Shown one piece after another: positions 17,699 through 25,382 of a DNA stretch of 64,000 nt (position 1 is the stretch's first letter; each line of letters begins with the position of its first letter). Below the pieces are notes generated by a model. That model was not told the origin of the DNA and ran no database searches. It worked only from the letters and a program-made list of their open reading frames with translations. The translations under genes were made by a program, and so were the position numbers. The stretch comes from Bacteroidales bacterium UBA5833 (GTDB taxonomy: Bacteria > Bacteroidota > Bacteroidia > Bacteroidales > Lentimicrobiaceae), in contig DJGZ01000039.1 in the NCBI GenBank assembly GCA_002433025.1, forward strand, positions 10,719-74,718, given 5' to 3'.

Positions 17699-17967
17699 CC
17701 ATCGCAGATCGCAGGACCCGTTATCCTATTAAGGGCAGCGTTGCATGAAATTGCCATTCCCCCTCCGGAAGCTCCGTTTCCCGCTTTCAACATCCTGTAA
17801 AATGATTCTTCATGGCAACAGGACAGGTGAAGTCATTCTCAAACCATTGTTAAATAATGGATTAACCCCTGCTCTCCATCATAAGGTGAATGGTTGAACA
17901 AACCCGTGCATGGGTTGTTATATGGACTGTTAATTCATTTACGACTATCCTGTTTTAATTGCAGACA

Positions 17968-20013
17968 ATGGAAAGAACTAAAGCTTTCGGAATCAAGACT
18001 ACCGACAAGGAAACGCTAAAAAAATGGTACTACCTGATGACGCTCGGGCGTAAACTTGATGACCGTGCTCCAAACTACCTGAAACAAGCACTGGGCTGGT
18101 CATACCACGCCCCATATGCCGGGCATGATGGCATTCAGCTTGCCATCGGCCAGGTTTTTGAAAAGAACAATGATCACCTGTTCCCTTATTACAGGGATAT
18201 GCTCACCGCTATTTCGGCCGGTATTACAGCTGAAGAGATCATCCTTAACGGTATTTCCAAAGGAACAGATATTGCCAGCGGAGGCAGGCACATGTCAAAC
18301 CACTTTGCAAAACCGGCCTGGAACATACACAATGTTTCCTCCGCCACCGGAAACCACACCCTTCATGCAGTGGGCGTAGCCCGGGCAATCAAGAAATACG
18401 GAGTAAAGGCAGTTGCCATCAGTTCGCAGGGCGAATCCTCCACCAGCGAAGGCTATGTTTATGAAGCCATTAACGGAGCCAGCAATGAAAAACTGCCGGT
18501 AGTTTTTGTTTTTCAGGACAACAATTACGGAATTTCTGTGCATAAACGGGACCAGACGGCCAACTGGAGGGCCGCCGACAATTTCAGGGGCTTTAAGAAC
18601 CTGAGGATCATACATTGTGATGGAAAGAATGTCTTTGATTCGATGAACGCAATGACAGAGGCCAGGCATTATGCCATAGAGCATCAAACGCCTGTTATTG
18701 TGCATGCTTCCACGATCAGGATCCATTCTCATTCCAATTCCGACAAGCATGAGCTTTACCGCGATGATAACGAACGGTTCTGCGCTATGGCCAACGATCC
18801 TTTCGACCGTTACCGGAAAACACTGATCATTTCAGGCAGGGTAAGTGAAGCAGAGCTCGATGAACTCGACAAACAGGCCAAAGAAGAAGTTTCAAAGGCT
18901 CACAAAAAGGCCTTGGCAGCGCCCGACCCTGATCCGGCAAGCATTTTTGATTTTGTAATTCCGGCCCCATATCCCGCTTCAAAATATCCGGACGGAACAC
19001 ACAATTTACAGTCGGGTGAAAAACTCAAACTGATCCAGGCGCTGAACCAGACACTCAAAGCCGAATTCCGTCACAATCCTGACACTTTTATCTGGGGTCA
19101 GGATATCGCCAACAAGGAAAAAGGAGGCATTTTTAATGTCAGCAAAGGCCTGCAGCAGGAATTCGGCATCGAACGCGTTTTCAACGGCCCCATCGCCGAA
19201 GATTTTATCGTTGGCACTGCCAATGGCATGAGCCGTTTCAATAAAAAACTGAGAATTGTCATCGAAGGGGCTGAGTTTGCAGACTATTTCTGGCCGGCAA
19301 TGGAACAGTTTGTGGAACTGACCCATGATTACTGGCGCAGCAACGGCGCTTTTGCCCCCAATGTGACGGTTCGTCTGGCTTCGGGAGGATATATAGGCGG
19401 AGGGCTCTACCATTCCCAAACCATTGAGGGCGCTCTGGCAACATTCCCGGGCATCCGCATCGTTTACCCGTCATTTGCCGACGATGCTGCAGGGTTGCTC
19501 AGGACCTCTGTCCGCTCCGAAGGACCTACCATGTTTCTGGAACCCAAAGCGCTCTATAACGACCCGCTTTCCGAAACATACGTTCCTGAAGATTTTGAAG
19601 TTCCTTTCGGGAAATCGCGCATACGCAGAACGGGCACCGATCTCAGCATCATCACATACGGAAACACTACCCATATGAGCCTTGCCGTAGCTGAGCGCAT
19701 AGCCTCAGAAACCGGAAAAAGCATCGAAGTGGTGGACATCCGTTCCCTGATTCCGCTGGATAAGGAAGGCATACTCAATTCGGTGAAAAAAACCAGCCGC
19801 GCCCTGGTGGTGCATGAAGACAAGGTGTTCGGCGGTTTTGGCGGAGAAATTGCCGCCATGATTACCGAGGAAGCCTTTACTTTCCTTGATGCCCCTGTTA
19901 AACGGATCGGGTCAACATTTACTCCGGTTGGCTTCAACCGTATCCTTGAAAAAGTCATCCTCCCCGATCAGGAAAGGATTTACAAAGCAGCGATGGAATT
20001 GCTGAATTTCTGA
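17968..20013 (+). CDS. Branched-chain alpha-ketoacid dehydrogenase E1, alpha and beta fused
   Basis: This thiamine-diphosphate enzyme decarboxylates branched 2-oxoacids and passes the acyl group to the E2 lipoyl protein. E1-alpha spans about residues 1-340 and E1-beta about 350-681 of one polypeptide, separate proteins in most bacteria. The cofactor motif reads GES at 155-157 rather than GDG, and ends DNNYGIS from 184. The beta part has FNGPIAEDFIVGTANG and the SLIPLD element near the C-terminus. The ATG at 17968 is preferred to a TTG three codons upstream. No E2 or E3 gene is nearby. Assignment to branched-chain rather than pyruvate substrates rests on family resemblance. Confidence 0.88.
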   Translation: MERTKAFGIKTTDKETLKKWYYLMTLGRKLDDRAPNYLKQALGWSYHAPYAGHDGIQLAIGQVFEKNNDHLFPYYRDMLTAISAGITAEEIILNGISKGTDIASGGRHMSNHFAKPAWNIHNVSSATGNHTLHAVGVARAIKKYGVKAVAISSQGESSTSEGYVYEAINGASNEKLPVVFVFQDNNYGISVHKRDQTANWRAADNFRGFKNLRIIHCDGKNVFDSMNAMTEARHYAIEHQTPVIVHASTIRIHSHSNSDKHELYRDDNERFCAMANDPFDRYRKTLIISGRVSEAELDELDKQAKEEVSKAHKKALAAPDPDPASIFDFVIPAPYPASKYPDGTHNLQSGEKLKLIQALNQTLKAEFRHNPDTFIWGQDIANKEKGGIFNVSKGLQQEFGIERVFNGPIAEDFIVGTANGMSRFNKKLRIVIEGAEFADYFWPAMEQFVELTHDYWRSNGAFAPNVTVRLASGGYIGGGLYHSQTIEGALATFPGIRIVYPSFADDAAGLLRTSVRSEGPTMFLEPKALYNDPLSETYVPEDFEVPFGKSRIRRTGTDLSIITYGNTTHMSLAVAERIASETGKSIEVVDIRSLIPLDKEGILNSVKKTSRALVVHEDKVFGGFGGEIAAMITEEAFTFLDAPVKRIGSTFTPVGFNRILEKVILPDQERIYKAAMELLNF

Positions 20014-20031
20014 ATTGATACTTCAAAGGCT

Positions 20032-20062
20032 AACGGGTTCGTAATCACGGACCCGTTTTTTT
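20032..20062 (+). terminator. Rho-independent terminator after the ketoacid dehydrogenase gene
   Basis: Stem AACGGGT (20032-20038) pairs with ACCCGTT (20051-20057), followed by a run of T, starting 19 bases after the stop codon. Confidence 0.85.
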
Positions 20063-20138
20063 CGCCCCCCCAAACCATGATTAAATGCTATATTGCTGAT
20101 TTATTATCATTTAAGCGAAGTATCTATTGAAAAAACAG

Positions 20139-20146
20139 TATTTTTG
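20139..20146 (+). promoter_or_regulatory. -7 promoter element for the M3 peptidase gene
   Basis: TATTTTTG matches TAnnTTTG and lies 36 bases before the ATG, just after the preceding gene's terminator. No good -33 element is visible. Confidence 0.45.
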
Positions 20147-20181
20147 CCGGAAAGGATATTGTTTAACTTAACCGGTTTGTA

Positions 20182-22299
20182 ATGAAAAAACTAACCTTAA
20201 TCTTATTGGCTGCCACTATGATAACAGCTTGTAAAACAGGTGGAGATAAGAAGTCTTCCAGTGAAAACCCGTTCTTTGCTGAATATGACACCCCGTTTGG
20301 TGTTCCGCCTTTCAGTGAGATTAAAAATGAGCACTTTTTACCTGCCATTGAAAAAGGAATTGAAGAACAGACATCCGAAATTGCTGCCATCGTCAGCAAC
20401 CCGGATCCGGCTGATTTTGAAAACACCATCGCCGCCTATGATTACAGCGGAGAGATGATCAGGAAAGTTACCGGAGTTTTCTATAACTACAACTCTTCCA
20501 ACACAAACGATGAAATTCAGGCACTTGCCAAGGAGATTGCTCCGAAACTATCGGCACATTATGACAACATCAACCTGAATCCGGAACTCTTCAAAAGAGT
20601 CAAAACGGTTTATGAAAACCGCAACTCCCTTAACCTGAACGGGGAGCAGGCCCGTTTGCTGGAAGATACTTACAAGGATTTTGTACGGGGAGGCGCTGCC
20701 CTGGATAGCGCGGCACAGGCCCGCTTCCGCGAAATCAACCAGGAATTGTCAGTACTTACGCTCCAGTTCGGCGAAAATGTTCTTGCCGAAACCAATGCCT
20801 TCAAACTGGTGATCGAAAGCCAGGATGACCTCGAAGGACTGACCCGGGGCCTGATCGATCAGGGCGCCGAAACTGCCAAAGCTGCCGGAATGGAAGGGAA
20901 ATGGGTATACACCCTGCACAACCCCAGCATCATGCCTTTCCTGCAGTATTCTGCCAAAAGGGAATTGCGCGAGAAAATTTACAAGGCATACATCAACCGC
21001 GGAAATAATAATAACGATAAGGACAACAAAGTACTGATCGGAAAAATTGCAGCCCTCAGGCTCGAACGTGCCAACCTGCTTGGTTATGAAACCCATGCGG
21101 CCTTTATCCTTGAGGAAAACATGGCTAAAAACGCCGGCAATGTGCTTGACCTCTTAAACCAGCTCTGGACCCCGGCCCTGAAACGAGCCAAAGCCGAGGT
21201 TGCCCAACTGCAGGCAATCATCGACAAGGAAGGCGGCAACTTTAAGCTGCAGCCATGGGACTGGAGCTACTATGCCGAGAAACTGCGCAAAGAACAGTAT
21301 GACCTGGACGATGAGCAGTTAAAACCTTATTTCCCACTTGAAAATGTGAAACAGGGAATATTTACCGTTTGTAATAATCTTTACGGAATTACCTTTACCG
21401 AGCGGAAAGACATCCCGGTATACCATCCTGAAGCAGCTGCCTATGAAGTTAAAGAAGCCAACGGAGATCACATCGGCGTGCTTTATATGGATTTCCATCC
21501 GCGCGAAAGCAAAAGGGGCGGTGCCTGGATGAGCAGTTACCGCAAACAATACGTGAAAAACGGAGAAAAGATCAGCCCCGTGATCACCATTGTATGTAAC
21601 TTCACCAAACCCACTGCCAGTCAGCCATCCCTGCTCACCTTTGACGAAACCAGCACTTTTTTCCATGAGTTCGGACACGCACTTCACGGATTGCTTTCCA
21701 ATTCAACCTATTACAGCCTGAGCGGCACCTCGGTTCCCCGCGATTTTGTGGAATTACCTTCACAAATCATGGAAAACTGGGCCTCTGAGCCAGAGGTACT
21801 GAAATTATATGCCAAACATTACCAGACAGGGGAAGTGATTCCGGATGATCTGATCGGAAAAATACAGAACAGCGCCTATTTCAACCAGGGCTTTGCAACT
21901 GTTGAATACCTGGCGGCATCATTCCTCGATATGGGTTATCATAATATGAAGGAATTTAAACTTACCGATGTCAGTTCATTTGAGGATGCCACCCTCGCGC
22001 AGATCGGGCTGATCCCCGAAATCACTTCACGCTACCGCAGCACCTATTTCAACCATATCTTCAGCGGTGGTTACTCTTCGGGTTACTACAGCTATATCTG
22101 GTCGGGCATCCTTGATTCCGACGCTTTTGAAGCATTTAAGGAGAACGGCCTCTTCGACCAGGCAACCGCTGAATCATTCCGTAAAAACATCCTGGAACGC
22201 GGCGGGACTGAAGATCCGATGGTATTGTACAAAAAGTTCAGGGGCGCTGAGCCGGACATCAAACCACTGCTGAAACGCAGGGGACTGCTCGAAGGTTAA
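20182..22299 (+). CDS. M3 family metallopeptidase lipoprotein (peptidyl-dipeptidase Dcp-like)
   Basis: A zinc peptidase that trims oligopeptides. The 705-residue protein has the HEFGH zinc motif at 495-499, with the downstream Glu ligand near ELPSQIME (524-531) and late FSGGYSSGYYSYIW substrate-site tyrosines, as in Dcp and oligopeptidase A. The N-terminus is a lipoprotein signal (MKKLTLILLAATMITAC, Cys17), so it is probably tethered in the periplasm, unlike cytosolic E. coli Dcp. It is monocistronic, with terminators on both sides. A link to the POT peptide transporter further along is only thematic. Confidence 0.93.
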   Translation: MKKLTLILLAATMITACKTGGDKKSSSENPFFAEYDTPFGVPPFSEIKNEHFLPAIEKGIEEQTSEIAAIVSNPDPADFENTIAAYDYSGEMIRKVTGVFYNYNSSNTNDEIQALAKEIAPKLSAHYDNINLNPELFKRVKTVYENRNSLNLNGEQARLLEDTYKDFVRGGAALDSAAQARFREINQELSVLTLQFGENVLAETNAFKLVIESQDDLEGLTRGLIDQGAETAKAAGMEGKWVYTLHNPSIMPFLQYSAKRELREKIYKAYINRGNNNNDKDNKVLIGKIAALRLERANLLGYETHAAFILEENMAKNAGNVLDLLNQLWTPALKRAKAEVAQLQAIIDKEGGNFKLQPWDWSYYAEKLRKEQYDLDDEQLKPYFPLENVKQGIFTVCNNLYGITFTERKDIPVYHPEAAAYEVKEANGDHIGVLYMDFHPRESKRGGAWMSSYRKQYVKNGEKISPVITIVCNFTKPTASQPSLLTFDETSTFFHEFGHALHGLLSNSTYYSLSGTSVPRDFVELPSQIMENWASEPEVLKLYAKHYQTGEVIPDDLIGKIQNSAYFNQGFATVEYLAASFLDMGYHNMKEFKLTDVSSFEDATLAQIGLIPEITSRYRSTYFNHIFSGGYSSGYYSYIWSGILDSDAFEAFKENGLFDQATAESFRKNILERGGTEDPMVLYKKFRGAEPDIKPLLKRRGLLEG

Positions 22300-22321
22300 A
22301 CCATGACAATCTTATTTTAAC

Positions 22322-22358
22322 AACAAAGGCTGCCTCGGATGATGCAGCCTTTGTTATT
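22322..22358 (+). terminator. Terminator after the M3 peptidase gene
   Basis: A 12-bp stem AACAAAGGCTGC (22322-22333) / GCAGCCTTTGTT (22344-22355) with a 10-base loop. The T-run is weak. It lies between the converging M3 and Arr genes and could serve both. Confidence 0.7.
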
Positions 22359-22467
22359 CCTGATTTGATTTCAGAACAAACAAACTGACGAGGCTTCGGG
22401 AACAGGCCATGTTATAGCACCACATTGCCTGATGTATAATATTCAACGGGCATTGTCTTCCACTGGC

Positions 22468-22917
22468 CTATTCATTATTCAGCGAGGTAATTCCCTGATC
22501 TTTAAGTTTCTTCAAAGCATTTTTCATATCATTTACCTGATCTGCCGGGTGTCCCTGCCAAACTGTAACCTCACCAATTACTCTAAAAGGTTCGGAAGAG
22601 CGGTAGGATTGCGTCGGATTACCGGGAAACTTTCTGTCTGTGAGATCAGGGTCGTCTTCAATTGCTCCGGTCGGCTCCACCAGATAAATCCTCTCCGGCC
22701 CGTCACCCATTGCCAGCTCAGCTCCCCAGATAGCAGCATCCAACGTTGCCGATAAAAAAATATACTTTGCATTTTTATGTTGTCCATGGTTTGACTGATA
22801 ACCGGCTTCGATAAAATCTCCGATTTTCAACTCAGCCTTTGTCCCGTGAAAATAAGTCCGGGAAAATGGGGTTGCACCCAATCCGCCAGTCTGACCATTT
22901 TTCAGATTCTGTTCCAT
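22468..22917 (-). CDS. arr: NAD+--rifampin ADP-ribosyltransferase
   Basis: Arr enzymes transfer ADP-ribose from NAD+ to the hydroxyl at C23 of rifampin and inactivate it. The 149-residue protein has the full family signature: YFHGTKAELKIGD, SATLDAAIWGAELA, VEPTGAIEDDPDLTD and RKFPGNPTQSYRS. His24, Tyr52 and an Asp of the EDDPD segment correspond to the catalytic His, Tyr and Asp of characterised Arr proteins. It is a single gene, transcribed opposite to its left neighbour and 79 bases from the DUF454 gene. There is no integron, transposase or resistance partner, so it looks like a resident chromosomal gene. Activity on rifampin is inferred. Confidence 0.93.
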   Translation of the reverse strand: MEQNLKNGQTGGLGATPFSRTYFHGTKAELKIGDFIEAGYQSNHGQHKNAKYIFLSATLDAAIWGAELAMGDGPERIYLVEPTGAIEDDPDLTDRKFPGNPTQSYRSSEPFRVIGEVTVWQGHPADQVNDMKNALKKLKDQGITSLNNE

Positions 22918-22996
22918 AATAAATGCCCCGGTTTTTACTTCAGCATACCATTAGGTTGTTCTTATCAGGATATAAGCGAATCAGAATTTTTCATCA

Positions 22997-23419
22997 TCAA
23001 TTATCATCCCGGTGAAGTGTCTTAAACCTGAGTATATGAATGGTTACCGTAATCCCGATAAACGCAAGACCGGTATGCAGCCACCAATAGGGGGGAGAAA
23101 ACAGAAATGACATACTCAGCGTCAGCCATAGAAAAACAAGGCTGTAAACCTTATTTCTTAAAGTTATGCCCCTTCCCGATTTGTAATTTCTGATGTAAGG
23201 ACCAAGGTAGCGGTTATGAAGCAGGCGGTGGTTCATTTTTTCGGATGAACGCATAAAACACCACGAAGAAAGTAACAGAAACGGTGTGGTTGGCAACAAA
23301 GGAAGAAAAATTCCTGCAAAACCCAGCAGGGCAGAAACTACGCCTGAAGTCATAAGGAGCGACCTGACAATCGGATTACGATGAAAACGGGGCTTTGGCG
23401 CCTGGGATTGTTTATCCAT
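22997..23419 (-). CDS. DUF454 family inner-membrane protein (YbaN-like)
   Basis: A 140-residue protein with about three membrane helices and the family motif GFAGIFLPLLPTTPFLLLSSWCF (residues 39-61), then a basic loop RYLGPYIRNYKSGRGI. It belongs with E. coli YbaN, whose function is unknown. It may share a transcript with the downstream arr gene. Confidence 0.88.
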   Translation of the reverse strand: MDKQSQAPKPRFHRNPIVRSLLMTSGVVSALLGFAGIFLPLLPTTPFLLLSSWCFMRSSEKMNHRLLHNRYLGPYIRNYKSGRGITLRNKVYSLVFLWLTLSMSFLFSPPYWWLHTGLAFIGITVTIHILRFKTLHRDDN

Positions 23420-23577
23420 TAAGATACATTTCTAGATGATTTACAAATTATTAGCACACTCGTGAATCTGTCAGGCAGCTATCCACTATTAAAATTTCAT
23501 TAAAAGTTGCTTTTCCTTAACGGAAATCCCTGATCCTGCCTTACCTTTACCTCACATTAAGCTAAACAAGTCTTCGT

Positions 23578-23610
23578 CCCGGTAATGAGCCTGAGTAACT
23601 CACTACCGGG
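23578..23610. other. Inverted repeat between DUF2461 and DUF454 genes
   Basis: CCCGGTAATGAG and CTCACTACCGGG form a 12-bp stem with one G/A mismatch around a 9-base loop. Neither side has a strong T-run, so it may be a weak terminator for the DUF2461 gene or a protein-binding site. The surrounding 220-base intergenic stretch holds nothing else I recognise. Confidence 0.45.
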
Positions 23611-23640
23611 ATGAACGTTTTATATCCCCGTATTTTATTC

Positions 23641-24306
23641 TCAACCGGCATCGGATTCCACGGCTTTGTTCAGGAAAAGGTTCAGGTTTCTCATCGCGCG
23701 GAAAGCATTGGTGATCTTTCCGGCCATCCCGGGCGAAACTACATCCTGATCACTCAATGAATGACCACAAACATAGCTCTTATACATCAGCAGGTCCATG
23801 TCAGGATAATCTGCCGGAAAGTCTCTGGGAGGCCGTTTCAGCCTGTCCTCTTCCGAAAGTTTCCCAAAAAACCGGTTAAAATCCTTTTCTTCTATGATGG
23901 AACGAAATGCCGCCGGATTAAAATAAATCTCCTGCCGTATCTTCTTAAGCACTTCAGGGCCGGGCATATAAATACCTCCGCCAACAAATGACTTTCCCGG
24001 CTCAATGTGAAGGTAATAGCCGGAGCCGGCCGATTTGCGGCCTCCTTTTGCCATAAAGGCCCCGATGTTGGTCTTATAAGGCGATTTATCATGCGAAAAA
24101 CGCACATCGCGATAAATCCGGAAAGTACAGTCTTTCGCCTGCAAACTGCCAAGGGAAGGGTCGAATCGCTGAATCTCCGCAATAATTTCATTCACAAAGT
24201 TTTCAAAATCAGCTTTCACCTTACTATATAACGGCTTATTCATTTCAAACCATTCCCTGGTATTGTTTGAACTTAAATCCGTGAGGAAATCCAATATATG
24301 TTTCAT
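23641..24306 (-). CDS. DUF2461 / TIGR02453 family protein
   Basis: A 221-residue cytosolic protein of a conserved family without known function. The family start (ILDFLTDLSSNNTREWFEMNK) and the basic FRIYRDVRFSHDKSPYKTN segment near residue 62, followed by YYLHIEPGKSFVGGGIYMP, are clear. The length is normal. Family members have been compared to nucleic-acid-associated enzymes, but I cannot assign a reaction. Confidence 0.9.
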   Translation of the reverse strand: MKHILDFLTDLSSNNTREWFEMNKPLYSKVKADFENFVNEIIAEIQRFDPSLGSLQAKDCTFRIYRDVRFSHDKSPYKTNIGAFMAKGGRKSAGSGYYLHIEPGKSFVGGGIYMPGPEVLKKIRQEIYFNPAAFRSIIEEKDFNRFFGKLSEEDRLKRPPRDFPADYPDMDLLMYKSYVCGHSLSDQDVVSPGMAGKITNAFRAMRNLNLFLNKAVESDAG

Positions 24307-24556
24307 CCTGCTCTTGAATTTAGGAATATTAACATCATTCAGTCAGAAATGATCAACACTGAGTTTAAAAATCAATGACGATCACCCTGAAAGCAAGAAA
24401 ACCACTATATTTAACACCGGAAAACCGGACTGTTTATTTCAAAGTAAAACAGATTGGTTTTTCTGACCGGAATTATATTAAACGCTGCTAATATCGGGGA
24501 AATTTACAAATAAGATAAAACCAACCGGTACACAAAGTTTTACACATCCCAATCAA

Positions 24557-25378
24557 ATGAAGTTCAGATTCATTATTATTTTATCGGGCATCATGCTGAT
24601 GCAGGGGACTGAGTCGATTGCCGGCGGCGAAAACAGGCCGGCCGGCGGCAGATCTGCAGCCCTGGGGACAGCATCTGTGGCATTAAGTGATATCTGGTCG
24701 GCTTTCAACAATCAGGCGGGGCTTGCGCAGCTCAGCCATGCTTCGGCTGCCGTTTACTATGAAAACCGGTTTCTGCTTAAAGAACTTGGCTATAAAGCCG
24801 GCGCTTTTGCACTCCCTGTTAAGGCGGGGACTGTCGGATTAAGTTTCGCTCATTTCGGATATTCGGCATACAACGAAAGTAAAATCGGCCTCGCTTTCGC
24901 GAAAGCATTCGGGAAACACATAGCCTTCGGACTTCAGCTGGATTACAATATGGCTCGGCTGGCAGAGAGTTACGGTAACCGGAACTTCATCACCTTCGAA
25001 GCAGGCCTGCTTGCAAACATCACTCCGCAACTGGCCATAGGAGCACACATTTACAATCCTGTGAGTGCAAAACTATCTGAATATAATGACGAAAGGGCAC
25101 CCGTAATTTTCAGGCTGGGTGCCGCCTATGAAATTACCCCAAAATTCCTGCTGACAGCAGAAACGGAAAAAGACATCAACCACGAAGCCAATATCAAAGC
25201 GGGAATTGAGTATAAACTCATCCCCATGCTGCACCTCAGGGGAGGCATTTCAACCAACCCTGCTTCCAATGCTTTCGGGGTTGGTATTTTTGCCGGCGAT
25301 TTCGTTATCGATATCAGCTCCTCCTACCATTATGTGCTTGGATTCTCTCCTCAGGCATCCATAACCTATAAGTTCTGA
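24557..25378 (+). CDS. PorV/PorQ-like outer-membrane beta-barrel protein
   Basis: The 273-residue protein has a signal peptide (to about residue 22) and then GGRSAALGTASVALSDIWSA followed by FNNQAGLAQL, the N-terminal signature of the PorV/PorQ and FadL-like barrel group. The rest is regular amphipathic strands ending in ASITYKF with the terminal aromatic residue recognised by the Bam machinery. PorV is a shuttle of the type IX secretion system; this homologue's role is unknown. It is 4 bases upstream of the HhH-barrel gene, so the two products are probably made together. The 250 bases upstream hold no recognisable gene. Confidence 0.85.
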   Translation: MKFRFIIILSGIMLMQGTESIAGGENRPAGGRSAALGTASVALSDIWSAFNNQAGLAQLSHASAAVYYENRFLLKELGYKAGAFALPVKAGTVGLSFAHFGYSAYNESKIGLAFAKAFGKHIAFGLQLDYNMARLAESYGNRNFITFEAGLLANITPQLAIGAHIYNPVSAKLSEYNDERAPVIFRLGAAYEITPKFLLTAETEKDINHEANIKAGIEYKLIPMLHLRGGISTNPASNAFGVGIFAGDFVIDISSSYHYVLGFSPQASITYKF

Positions 25379-25382
25379 CAGC

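Noticed and set aside
17699..17967. Small RNA between the outer-membrane protein and ketoacid dehydrogenase genes
   Set aside because: Two short hairpins (for example AACCC/GGGTT at 17901-17916) occur, but no promoter-terminator pair or known RNA fold is seen.
22468..22917. Arr gene as part of a mobile resistance cassette
   Set aside because: No integrase, attC-like repeat, transposase or second resistance gene is nearby, and flanks are housekeeping genes.
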